From Oceanospirillaceae bacterium UBA1126 (lineage in GTDB: Bacteria; Pseudomonadota; Gammaproteobacteria; Pseudomonadales; Balneatricaceae), in contig DCAT01000153.1 of assembly GCA_002312935.1 (NCBI GenBank), positions 1 to 30,855 of the forward strand: a DNA stretch of 30,855 nt, written 5' to 3'. Shown piece after piece: positions 9,238 through 16,198 of the stretch; position 1 is the stretch's first letter; each line of letters opens with the position of its first letter. The translations under genes and the position numbers were made by a program. The notes below the pieces were generated by a model. The model was given only the letters and a program-made list of their open reading frames with translations, made no database searches and was not told the DNA's origin.

Positions 9238-9264
9238 ACTATTGAGCACTTGCTCAATAGTCAA
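9236..9264 (-). promoter_or_regulatory. Predicted sigma-70 promoter of aruHI
   Basis: On the minus strand, TTGACT (plus coordinates 9259-9264) and TAGTAT (9236-9241) are separated by exactly 17 bp, a good -35/-10 pair. The spacer is filled by dyad O2, and O1 abuts the -10 on its downstream side, so an occupied operator should block RNA polymerase. Confidence 0.55.
9238..9261. promoter_or_regulatory. Perfect palindromic operator O2 between aruH and the TetR gene
   Basis: A perfect inverted repeat: ACTATTGAGCA (9238-9248), CT, TGCTCAATAGT (9251-9261). The 11-bp arms make chance very unlikely. Its inner ATTGAGC and GCTCAAT half-sites resemble those of O1. The O1 and O2 centres are 21 bp apart, two helical turns, so two dimers could bind the same face of the DNA. 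Confidence 0.7.
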
Positions 9265-9289
9265 ATAAAGCCGACAATTAAGGTTCATT

Positions 9290-9913
9290 ATGTTTCCCAG
9301 TTTTGGAGCTGTTTTGAAGAAAAAATCAGACCGTTTACCGCCTAACGAAAGACGAAGTCAGTTAATTGAAGCCACACTCATATGCTTAATGAGAGAGGGG
9401 GCTAGCGGTTTATCGTCACGTAAAATTTGTGCGCAAGCACAGGTTTCTGTGGGGTTACTAAATCATCACTTTTCTAGTCAAGAAGAATTAGTGGCTGCAG
9501 CGTATGAAGAAATATCTAGGCGTTACCATGAAGCCTTAAAAGCTCACATTGATGCCGATACAAAGAACCAAAACGTGCCAATAAAAACCCTCGTGTCCTG
9601 TGCTTTCGAAGCAGACATTATGTCTCCTGATCAGTTACGAGCGTGGGTAGTGTTTTGGTCTAAAACCATTGATTCTAAATTAATGCGGGCCACCCATGAC
9701 CGTATTAACCAGCGGCTACAAACCTACCTTATACAAGTGCTCGCCAAGTCGTTGCCCAACAGTAACGTTGATCTTCAAGTATTAGCCATCGAATACAGCG
9801 CTTTAACAGATGGGCTTTGGTTAGATTGGAGCCTAAATGGCCAACATCAAAGTTCCCAACTATGGCAAACTATTTTGAACCAGTGGTTACACCGTACCTT
9901 AATGTTAGCTTAG
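9290..9913 (+). CDS. TetR/AcrR-family transcriptional regulator, BetI-like
   Basis: 207 residues with a TetR N-terminal helix-turn-helix (about 19-65): RRSQLIEATLICLMREG, then SSRKICAQAQVSVGLLNHHF, which includes the recognition-helix signature SVGLLNHHF found in BetI-type regulators. The C-terminal half is helical and would hold the ligand-binding and dimer domain; it contains DQLRAWVVFW, common in this branch. The start at 9290 has AAGG about 6 bp upstream. It is divergent from aruHI and upstream of the guanidine-hydrolase gene; related dyads precede both. I infer that it represses both units and is relieved by arginine, 2-ketoarginine or a related guanidino compound. The effector is not readable from sequence. 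It replaces the AruRS two-component control known in Pseudomonas. Confidence 0.85.
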   Translation: MFPSFGAVLKKKSDRLPPNERRSQLIEATLICLMREGASGLSSRKICAQAQVSVGLLNHHFSSQEELVAAAYEEISRRYHEALKAHIDADTKNQNVPIKTLVSCAFEADIMSPDQLRAWVVFWSKTIDSKLMRATHDRINQRLQTYLIQVLAKSLPNSNVDLQVLAIEYSALTDGLWLDWSLNGQHQSSQLWQTILNQWLHRTLMLA

Positions 9914-9958
9914 GCTGTCAGGCTTTACTTCAGTGTGGCATGTTTGTAGCATCACACC

Positions 9959-9976
9959 ATTGAACGACCGTACAGC
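9959..9976. promoter_or_regulatory. Operator-like site O3 upstream of the guanidine hydrolase gene
   Basis: ATTGAACGACCGTACAGC matches O1 (9220-9237) at 15 of 18 positions, including 15 of the first 16. It lies 77 bp before the ATG at 10053 in the 139-bp gap after the TetR gene. The second half-site is degraded, so binding may be weaker. The repeat links the hydrolase gene to the aruHI/TetR control region. Confidence 0.55.
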
Positions 9977-10052
9977 AGGTGATTAATTTCGCCATTAGTA
10001 CGATTACCTAACTGATAAATAACGTCTATACATTTACTAAAAGGAAATTTCC

Positions 10053-10925
10053 ATGTCCAACTTTGGTTGTCAGTCTATGTCTCTGCCTCTTCAGCGAGTG
10101 TTGATGCGTGCACCCCAAGAGAGTTTGTTGCAGGCCGACCCTAAACAATGGCACTACGGTGCCACATTTAATGGAGCGAAAGCATTACAACAATATGAGG
10201 TTTTTCGTAAACTTGTGGCGGCTTGTGGTACAGAAATTATTGATATTCAAGACCATAATGATGGGTTATCTGATGCAATGTTCACCCATGATCCGTCACT
10301 CATGAGTGACCACGGTGCTATCATTCTCAATATGGGTAAACCCCTGCGCAAGGCAGAGCCTGCTATGCATGAACTGGCTTATGTTAACGCAGGAATTCCT
10401 ATTTTAGGCCGTGTGGAAGGCAAGGGAAGTGTTGAAGGAGGTGATTGCATTTGGTTAGACCAAACCACTTTGGTTGTGGGGCGAGGGTTTCGCTCTAACC
10501 AAACGGGTATAGATCAGCTTAATGCCATGTTGAACCCTCACGGGGTTAAAGTATTAGGATTTGATTTGCCAGTTTGGCAGGGTTCAGAGGCGTGTTTACA
10601 CCTGATGTCGGTCATTTCGCCATTGGCACCAAAACTAGCTTTAATTCACGCACCATTAGTCCCTACTGCCCTTTATCAGTTGATGCAGTCTATGGGTATT
10701 GAGCTGGTTGAAGCGCCTCATGATGAATTTATAGCCAGCAGCGGCCTTAACCTTAACGTGCTACCTACGTCGCCCTCAAAGTGTATTATGATTGAAGGTT
10801 TTCCACACACCAAAGCAGCCATGGAGGCCGCAGGGTGTGAGGTGCTCACCTTTAGTGGTGATGCGTTATGTATTGCTTGTGAAGGTGGCCCTACGTGTTT
10901 AACACGGCCTATTTATCGAGCCTAA
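10053..10925 (+). CDS. Dimethylargininase-like guanidino-group hydrolase (DDAH / amidinotransferase superfamily)
   Basis: 290 residues of the guanidino-modifying (alpha/beta propeller) superfamily. The catalytic set is visible: Glu128 in SVEGGD, His183 in CLHLMSVISPL, and nucleophile Cys282 in GGPTCLTRPI close to the C-terminus, as in DDAH and arginine deiminases. Members hydrolyse methylated arginines to citrulline, or deiminate arginine or related guanidines. The sequence alone does not fix the substrate. Ribosome site AAAGGAAA precedes the ATG. The upstream operator O3 and the neighbouring TetR gene and aruHI imply a role in guanidino-compound catabolism. It could act on dimethylarginine, or on a pathway intermediate such as 4-guanidinobutyrate, for which no ureohydrolase is present here. 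It is longer than the 254-residue Pseudomonas DDAH. Confidence 0.8.
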   Translation: MSNFGCQSMSLPLQRVLMRAPQESLLQADPKQWHYGATFNGAKALQQYEVFRKLVAACGTEIIDIQDHNDGLSDAMFTHDPSLMSDHGAIILNMGKPLRKAEPAMHELAYVNAGIPILGRVEGKGSVEGGDCIWLDQTTLVVGRGFRSNQTGIDQLNAMLNPHGVKVLGFDLPVWQGSEACLHLMSVISPLAPKLALIHAPLVPTALYQLMQSMGIELVEAPHDEFIASSGLNLNVLPTSPSKCIMIEGFPHTKAAMEAAGCEVLTFSGDALCIACEGGPTCLTRPIYRA

Positions 10926-10945
10926 CCTTCACTAATTAAATACCC

Positions 10946-12037
10946 CTAACGGCCTATAAAAAGCTGATGTAAGGGCGGCATTACTTGAGTCATTTCAACG
11001 CCTAGGTCTTTTGCTGCATGGGTTGGCCAATACGGATCGTGGAGCATGGCTCTAGCCAACAAAACAATGTCTGCTTGGCCATCAGCAATGATGCCTTCGG
11101 CTTGCTGAGCTTGGGTGATTTCGCCTACGGCCATGCTCATTAAGCCAGAACCTTGGCGCACGTCTGCGGCCATACCCACTTGCTGAGCAATACCTCCATT
11201 GATCGAGCCTCGAGATGCTGGTGTGGCTCCGCCTGAGCTGCAGTCAACTAGATCGACACCTAACACTTTGAGCCATCTGGCCACTTGTATGTTGTCTTCA
11301 ACAGTGAGTCCGCCCTCTACCCAGTCAGTCATAGATAGTCGCATTGCGAAAGGTAATCCTTGGGGCCAAACTGCACGAACTTTTTCCGTCGTCTCAAGTA
11401 GCATACGGGCACGGTTTTTAAGGCTACCACCGTAACTGTCTGTGCGGGTATTGACCAGCGGTGACAAAAAACTATGCAGTAAATAACCATGTGCACAGTG
11501 TATCTCTAGCAGTTCATAGCCCGCCTCCAAGGCTCTTTTTGCTGCAGCCACAAACGCGTTTTGCACTGTGTCAATATCGTCTTTTTGCATCTGTTTGGGG
11601 GCCTTCCATAGGCGGGTGCCATCATCGTCAAAGGCCTTGTCTGTTGGGCCATAGGTGTTCCAACCACCGTCTGTATCCGTAAGCTGTTGCCCACCTAACC
11701 AAGGCAGTGCGCTACTGCCTTTGCGGCCCGAATGTGCAAGTTGAACACCAGGTACGGCGCCTTGGCTTTTAATAAACGCAGTAATGGGTTTTAACGCGTT
11801 GACCTGGGTTTCGTTCCACAGGCCCATGCAGCCTGGAGTAATGCGACCCTCAGGCAATACAGCGGTAGCTTCCACCATTACCAGTCCAGCGCCACCCACG
11901 GCTTTAGAGCCAAGTTGTGCCATGTGCCACGCTTGAGCAACACCGTCAACGGCTTGATATTGGCACATGGGGGCCACGCCAATACGATTACGCAAGGTGA
12001 TGTCTTTGATCGTGAGAGGGCTAAATAGTTGTGACAT
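10946..12037 (-). CDS. NADPH-dependent flavin (FMN) ene-reductase, XenA/YqjM class of Old Yellow Enzymes
   Basis: 363 residues forming a single TIM barrel, the same length I recall for Pseudomonas XenA. Class-defining features include the redox-tuning Cys25 in PMCQY, GRITPGCMG, IQ/VQLAHSGRKG, the substrate-binding His pair in EIHCAHGYLLHSFLSPL, NTRTDSYGGSL, and the C-terminal LLARAMLHDPYW that binds the FMN phosphate. Such enzymes reduce activated C=C bonds of enones, and some reduce nitroesters; the natural substrate is usually unknown. It is divergent from ridA, with a 29-bp palindrome in between. It is convergent with the guanidine hydrolase gene (20 bp between stops), so it belongs to a separate unit. 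Confidence 0.88.
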   Translation of the reverse strand: MSQLFSPLTIKDITLRNRIGVAPMCQYQAVDGVAQAWHMAQLGSKAVGGAGLVMVEATAVLPEGRITPGCMGLWNETQVNALKPITAFIKSQGAVPGVQLAHSGRKGSSALPWLGGQQLTDTDGGWNTYGPTDKAFDDDGTRLWKAPKQMQKDDIDTVQNAFVAAAKRALEAGYELLEIHCAHGYLLHSFLSPLVNTRTDSYGGSLKNRARMLLETTEKVRAVWPQGLPFAMRLSMTDWVEGGLTVEDNIQVARWLKVLGVDLVDCSSGGATPASRGSINGGIAQQVGMAADVRQGSGLMSMAVGEITQAQQAEGIIADGQADIVLLARAMLHDPYWPTHAAKDLGVEMTQVMPPLHQLFIGR

Positions 12038-12068
12038 GGTTAAGCTTCCGATGCAGTCAAAATAATAA

Positions 12069-12097
12069 TGCGACAGACCATGACATGCTCTGTCGCA
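12069..12097. promoter_or_regulatory. 29-bp near-perfect palindrome between the ene-reductase and ridA
   Basis: Perfect outer arms TGCGACAGA (12069-12077) and TCTGTCGCA (12089-12097) flank CCATG-A-CATGC. Read as two 14-bp arms around a central A, 13 of 14 positions are complementary. It starts 32 bp upstream of the reductase ATG. On the minus strand TTGACC sits 3 bp upstream of the palindrome. A dimeric repressor or activator site is the likely use; no cognate regulator gene adjoins it. Confidence 0.65.
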
Positions 12098-12195
12098 AGG
12101 GTCAATAGAGTTTACGTGGTGTGGTAAAAAAGTTTAATTTACATTTGCTTAAATATAGATTTTGGTTTTATCATTGAGTTTTTGAGGCTAGGATT

Positions 12196-12543
12196 ATGAA
12201 CATAGGTCGCCACCAAACTAACGAGCGCAGCAGTAAGGTTGTTGTACACAATAATGTAGCCTATCTGTGTGGTCAGGTTGCTGCGGATGCTGAGACAGAT
12301 ATTATTGAACAGACCCAGACTATGCTGGCCAAAGTAGATGAGTTGTTAATGAGCGTAGGCTCAGATTCTACACGCATGTTAACAGCCACTATCTATTTAA
12401 AATCAATGGATGATTTTGCTGCCATGAACCTTGTATGGAACGCTTGGGTGCCTTCAGGCCATGCACCGGCAAGAGCCTGTGTGCAGGCGGCGATGGCTAG
12501 GCCTGCCTTGTTGGTTGAAATTTCCGTTACCGCGGCCTGCTAG
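12196..12543 (+). CDS. RidA-family (YjgF/YER057c/UK114) protein
   Basis: 115 residues, the usual length of this trimeric family. Seen are VAYLCGQVAAD (strand with the conserved G), the helix QTQTMLAKVDELLMSVGSD, then ATIYLKSMDDFAAMNLVWNAWV and the key Arg in PARACVQA followed by LLVEISVTAA. The Arg contacts the carboxylate of enamine/imine substrates in deaminating RidA members. Such proteins hydrolyse reactive 2-aminoacrylate or similar imines, including those released by amino-acid oxidation and PLP enzymes. It may act on products of nearby amino-acid catabolism (inference). The gene is divergent from the ene-reductase; the 121 bp to the next gene holds no clear terminator, so cotranscription with the LOG gene is possible. 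Confidence 0.82.
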   Translation: MNIGRHQTNERSSKVVVHNNVAYLCGQVAADAETDIIEQTQTMLAKVDELLMSVGSDSTRMLTATIYLKSMDDFAAMNLVWNAWVPSGHAPARACVQAAMARPALLVEISVTAAC

Positions 12544-12664
12544 CTGCTAGTTCAAAGTTCAAGAGCCATTCCACGAACTATCGCTTGGCCTCAATGTTGG
12601 CTGTGCTAGGGCTTAGTGGGCTATTAATGGCGACTTACTATTACTCTAACAAAGGCGAATTTAG

Positions 12665-13231
12665 ATGCAGGATGTGTGTGTTTTTTGTGGTGCTAGCCCG
12701 GGTGAAAAGCCTATTTTTATGCAATCGGCAAAGGCGTTAGGAGAGGCTATTAGTCATGCCTCTATGGGCTTAGTTTATGGTGGCGCCAAAGTAGGCCTCA
12801 TGGGGCAGGTAGCCAACGCAGTGCTAGCAGGAGGGCAGAAGGTAGTGGGTGTAATCCCTCAGTCATTTGCGCATAAAGTGTCACACGAGGGTTTGACAGA
12901 ATTACATGTGGTGGATTCAATGCACACCCGAAAAGCCATGATGTTTGAATTAGCAGGGGCCTGTATTGCTTTGCCAGGGGGTTTTGGTACCTTAGAGGAG
13001 CTGACAGAAGTGCTCACCTGGGCACAATTAGGCTTTCACCAAAAGCCCATTGGTTTACTGAATATTAATGGCTATTATGATGCGTTATTAAGCTTTTTTG
13101 ACCAAGCAGTTTTAGCTGGTTTTCTTAAGCCTAAGCACTTAGAGTTACTCATTGTGCATCATGACCCCACAAAATTATTGCAGCTATTAGAAGACTATAA
13201 GCCACAAACCGTTGCTAAATGGTCCAATTAA
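12665..13231 (+). CDS. LOG-family protein (TIGR00730-type nucleotide 5'-monophosphate nucleosidase)
   Basis: 188 residues with a Rossmann-like fold of the Lonely Guy family. Visible motifs are VFCGASPG at the N-terminus, YGGAKVGLMGQVANAVL, VVGVIPQSF, MHTRKAMM with the conserved Arg, and the family signature PGGFGTLEE (from Pro104) followed by LTWAQLGFHQKPIGLLN. Members remove the base from adenosine or cytokinin-riboside 5'-monophosphates. Many bacterial proteins of this family are mislabelled lysine decarboxylase; there is no evidence for that here. Its stop is 24 bp before the aldehyde dehydrogenase start, so the two are probably one operon. This pairing with a dehydrogenase is not explained by a known pathway. 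Confidence 0.85.
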   Translation: MQDVCVFCGASPGEKPIFMQSAKALGEAISHASMGLVYGGAKVGLMGQVANAVLAGGQKVVGVIPQSFAHKVSHEGLTELHVVDSMHTRKAMMFELAGACIALPGGFGTLEELTEVLTWAQLGFHQKPIGLLNINGYYDALLSFFDQAVLAGFLKPKHLELLIVHHDPTKLLQLLEDYKPQTVAKWSN

Positions 13232-13255
13232 TCAGATTCGTTAGAGAGTGACCTT

Positions 13256-14695
13256 ATGATCGATACTAAAAATTTTTACATTAACGGTGCATGGGTAACG
13301 CCCTTGTCAGGCAGCGAAATGGACGTAATAAACCCCTCCACAGAGCAGGTGTGCGCGGTTATTTCAATTGGGGGTCAAGCTGATACAAATGCTGCTGTAG
13401 CTGCAGCTAAAGCAGCTTTTAACAGCTGGAGCCAAACTTCAAAGTCACATCGGTTAACGCTATTGAAGCGGTTTTTGGAAATATATCAATCCCGTAGTGA
13501 CGAAATGGGCCATGCGATTAGCCAAGAGATGGGTGCGCCCATTGATATGGCCCTTACCTCTCAAGCTGAATCAGGTTCAGGGCATACGGAGGGTTTAATT
13601 AGAGAACTAGAGAATTTTGAGTTTGAACGCGCGTTAAATGAGCAAGAACCAAATGATAGAATTATTTATGAAGCGATCGGTGTATGCGCATTAATCACAC
13701 CCTGGAACTGGCCCATGAACCAAGTCAGCCTAAAGGCCATTGCGGCTATGGCTGCTGGGTGTACGATGGTACTGAAGCCGTCTGAAATTGCACCATTATC
13801 TAGCTTAATATTTACTGATATGGTTCACCAAGCAGGTATTCCAGCAGGTGTATTCAACATGGTCAATGGCGATGGTGTCGGTGTAGGGTCTCAATTAACA
13901 GGTCACCCTGATGTTGATATGGTGTCTTTTACTGGCTCTACTAGAGCGGGTGCCCTTATTTCCAAAAATGCTGCAGATTCGGTAAAACGAGTGGCTCTAG
14001 AACTGGGAGGCAAAGGCGCCAATATTGTGTTTGCTGATGCTGACGAGAAAGCTATTTCTCGAGGCGTCTACCACTGTTTTAACAACACGGGGCAGTCCTG
14101 CAATGCACCAACAAGAATGTTGGTAGAGCGGAGCTTTTACCCACAGGCTTTGGCTTTAGCCGAAACCGCAGCTGCCAAGGTGCAGGTGGGCAGGGCCGCT
14201 GAACATGGGCGTCACATAGGTCCAGTTGTATCAGAGTTGCAGTACAACAAAATTCAAGCACTCATTAAAGTAGGCATTGATGAAGGTGCTCGGGTTGTTG
14301 TAGGGGGCCTCGGCAAGCCAGAAGGGTTAGAGACTGGTTATTTTGTCAAACCCACTATTTTTGCTGATGTAAATAATGACATGCAAATTGCTCGGGAAGA
14401 AGTATTTGGCCCAGTGCTATGTATGATTCCCTTTGATACAGAAGAGGAGGCCATTGCCATTGCAAACGACACAGTTTATGGTTTAACCAATTATGTTCAA
14501 ACTCAGGATAGTGCTAAAGCGAATCGCATTGCTCGAAGGTTACGCTCTGGCATGGTAGAAATGAACGGTACCTTTAGGGCCTCTGGCTCTCCATTTGGGG
14601 GCTATAAGCAATCAGGTAATGGTCGTGAGGGCGGTGTTTGGGGTTTAGAAGACTTTTTAGAAGTGAAGTCTATTAGCGGTTGGAGTAATGATTAA
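13256..14695 (+). CDS. NAD(P)-dependent aldehyde dehydrogenase
   Basis: 479 residues of the ALDH superfamily with all catalytic elements: Asn151 in TPWNWPMNQ, the KPSE cofactor motif, the FTGSTRAG glycine motif, Glu249 in LELGGKGANIV, nucleophile Cys282 in NTGQSCNAPTRM, and EEVFGPVL. It oxidises an aldehyde to a carboxylate. The family branch is broad, so the substrate is unclear. By context, a candidate is 4-guanidinobutyraldehyde, the AruI product (the KauB role in Pseudomonas), but it is outside the aruHI operon and no O1-like site is seen before it. A plausible ribosome site (GAGTGA) precedes the ATG. A strong hairpin lies 43 bp after its stop. Confidence 0.9.
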   Translation: MIDTKNFYINGAWVTPLSGSEMDVINPSTEQVCAVISIGGQADTNAAVAAAKAAFNSWSQTSKSHRLTLLKRFLEIYQSRSDEMGHAISQEMGAPIDMALTSQAESGSGHTEGLIRELENFEFERALNEQEPNDRIIYEAIGVCALITPWNWPMNQVSLKAIAAMAAGCTMVLKPSEIAPLSSLIFTDMVHQAGIPAGVFNMVNGDGVGVGSQLTGHPDVDMVSFTGSTRAGALISKNAADSVKRVALELGGKGANIVFADADEKAISRGVYHCFNNTGQSCNAPTRMLVERSFYPQALALAETAAAKVQVGRAAEHGRHIGPVVSELQYNKIQALIKVGIDEGARVVVGGLGKPEGLETGYFVKPTIFADVNNDMQIAREEVFGPVLCMIPFDTEEEAIAIANDTVYGLTNYVQTQDSAKANRIARRLRSGMVEMNGTFRASGSPFGGYKQSGNGREGGVWGLEDFLEVKSISGWSND

Positions 14696-14737
14696 GTAAA
14701 CTGCTAACTAAGTTGGCTCTTGCCATCTATGCCAATT

Positions 14738-14775
14738 AGGCCAGCCATGTCTATTGAATTCGACATGGCTGGCCT
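14738..14775. terminator. 14-bp perfect inverted repeat after the aldehyde dehydrogenase gene
   Basis: AGGCCAGCCATGTC (14738-14751) and GACATGGCTGGCCT (14762-14775) are exact complements around a 10-base loop; the stem can extend by a G-U and a T-A pair. It would be a very stable RNA hairpin. There is no clean U-tract afterwards, so it is an atypical intrinsic terminator, an mRNA 3'-end stabiliser or a protein-binding site. Confidence 0.55.
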
Positions 14776-14848
14776 GACTATCTAATGTTTAGGGTCTCAC
14801 GTCATTTATAGTGACTCGCCCATTACTTTACCTTTTTAGATCACACAT

Positions 14849-15484
14849 ATGCTCATTACTCTCGCCGATTACCGCCGTATTTATTCAACAATTCACTCTC
14901 TATTAGTTGCTGACTCTGTCAATAGCCATGACGCTAGTATGCTGTTTAGCGTATATGGTGCGCAAATTTTAAAACGCCATTATGGCATTGCAGCGCTTCC
15001 TGTTGTTGGTTCTGCGGCCTATCATCTGGGTTTACAGGCTAAAATATTGGCCTTTGGAGAGTACCAATCTGGGCACTTGCAAAGTAACGATAGGCAACAC
15101 CACTGGTGGGTTGAAGCTGATGGGTGGATCATTGATTTTATGGCGCCTTTGTTTCCTGTACTGGTTAAGCGCTCAGGAAAAGAGGCCCACATTGAGCCTT
15201 GGATGATGCAAAAGCCGATGCATAAAGTAAAAAAAACCTTATCGGCAGTACAAAATAAAGGCGACTTCTTGCTAGTGAAAAATGATCCTTTGGCAAGTCA
15301 AAAAATGTCTCAAATGGTGACAGAAAAAGCGCATATACAAAGGGGTAAGTTAGCCCTAGACTGGTTTGTTAAGACCCCTAAAAAAATGTCATCACCATTG
15401 ACCGTGAAGTTTGAAGGAAACCTAGATGCCAGTAAAAAGAAACTCATCCCCTATAAAAGCTTCCTAGTGAGTGGCTCTTGGTAG
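14849..15484 (+). CDS. Orphan protein resembling DUF2026 (papain/transglutaminase-like fold suspected)
   Basis: 211 residues, no signal peptide or membrane helix, with a strongly basic C-terminal half. I recognise a likeness to DUF2026 with moderate confidence. The segment HHWWVEADGWIIDF (from His84) has the His...Trp...Asp spacing of transglutaminase-like or NlpC-like hydrolases (His85, Asp96). However, the protein contains no cysteine at all; the expected nucleophile region near DASMLFSVYGA has Ser30 or Ser34 instead. It may therefore be a non-catalytic member or use Ser. It is followed 18 bp later by rsuA, so the two may be cotranscribed. Function unknown. Confidence 0.6.
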   Translation: MLITLADYRRIYSTIHSLLVADSVNSHDASMLFSVYGAQILKRHYGIAALPVVGSAAYHLGLQAKILAFGEYQSGHLQSNDRQHHWWVEADGWIIDFMAPLFPVLVKRSGKEAHIEPWMMQKPMHKVKKTLSAVQNKGDFLLVKNDPLASQKMSQMVTEKAHIQRGKLALDWFVKTPKKMSSPLTVKFEGNLDASKKKLIPYKSFLVSGSW

Positions 15485-15502
15485 CTGGGTAGAGGCACGC
15501 CT

Positions 15503-16198
15503 GTGGTTTCCTACGCAGCCCGTCTAGATAAATTTATTAGTCAAGAGCTTGGTTATAAAAAACGCCAAGTTCAGCTGCTGCTGGCTCGTGGATTGGTGAC
15601 TTTAGACGATGTTATTTGTTACCAGGGTGACCAGCTTATTGGTCAGTTTTCAAAACTAGAAGTTGAGGGTAGGTTATTAAGGCACCACACGCCTATATAC
15701 CTGATGCTGCATAAACCAGCAGGGATTGTCAGTGCCACGGTTGACGATAAACACACCACAGTGTTGGATCTTCTGCCATCAAAGTACTGTGGCTTGCACA
15801 TTGCCGGGCGCTTAGATCTGCAAAGTACGGGTTTATTGCTGTTAACCAACGATGGGCAGTGGTCTCGCAAAATCACTCAACCGGACACCAAACTCCCCAA
15901 GCACTATACGGTCACCGTAGGAAACCCAATTACCCAAGAGCAAGTTGATGGTTTTGCTGAGGGTATTTATTTTGCTTTTGAAGGTTTGACCACGGCCCCT
16001 GCGCAACTCAGTATAACCGCTGATAAAAGTGCTCACGTGATATTAAACCAAGGGCGCTACCACCAAATCAAACGGATGTTTGGCCACTATAGTAATCCAG
16101 TGCTAAGTATTCACCGCACCCAAGTGGGCCATATTAAATTACCCGCCGATTTGGCTCCTGGGGATTATCGAGTGGTTTCAGACCCCCTGCACTTTTGA
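15503..16198 (+). CDS. rsuA: 16S rRNA pseudouridine(516) synthase RsuA
   Basis: 231 residues, the normal RsuA size. The N-terminal S4-type RNA-binding domain (ARLDKFISQELGYKKRQVQLLLARG) is followed by the catalytic domain with IYLMLHKPAGIVSA and the catalytic Asp105 in GRLDLQSTGLLLLT. The C-terminal signature GRYHQIKRMFGHYSNPV...LHR-type HRTQVGHIKL matches RsuA. It isomerises U516 of the small-subunit rRNA. RluE/RluF relatives are alternatives, but overall similarity to E. coli RsuA is clear. The start is GTG at 15503; no ATG fits before the S4 domain. Its 3' end overlaps the convergent arfB by 21 bp. Confidence 0.9.
   Translation: MVSYAARLDKFISQELGYKKRQVQLLLARGLVTLDDVICYQGDQLIGQFSKLEVEGRLLRHHTPIYLMLHKPAGIVSATVDDKHTTVLDLLPSKYCGLHIAGRLDLQSTGLLLLTNDGQWSRKITQPDTKLPKHYTVTVGNPITQEQVDGFAEGIYFAFEGLTTAPAQLSITADKSAHVILNQGRYHQIKRMFGHYSNPVLSIHRTQVGHIKLPADLAPGDYRVVSDPLHF

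Noticed and set aside
9195..9257. Upstream extension of aruH to a start at 9257
   Set aside because: The extra residues translate the palindromic operator and predicted promoter; the family N-terminus begins at the ATG at 9194.
12594..12737. Short hydrophobic frame starting ATGTTGGCTGTG and running into the LOG gene
   Set aside because: It overlaps most of the well-supported start of the LOG gene in another frame, has no ribosome site and its second half is an obvious shadow translation.
12665..13231. Lysine decarboxylase annotation
   Set aside because: The PGGFGTLEE signature marks the LOG nucleotide-hydrolase family; there is no PLP site.
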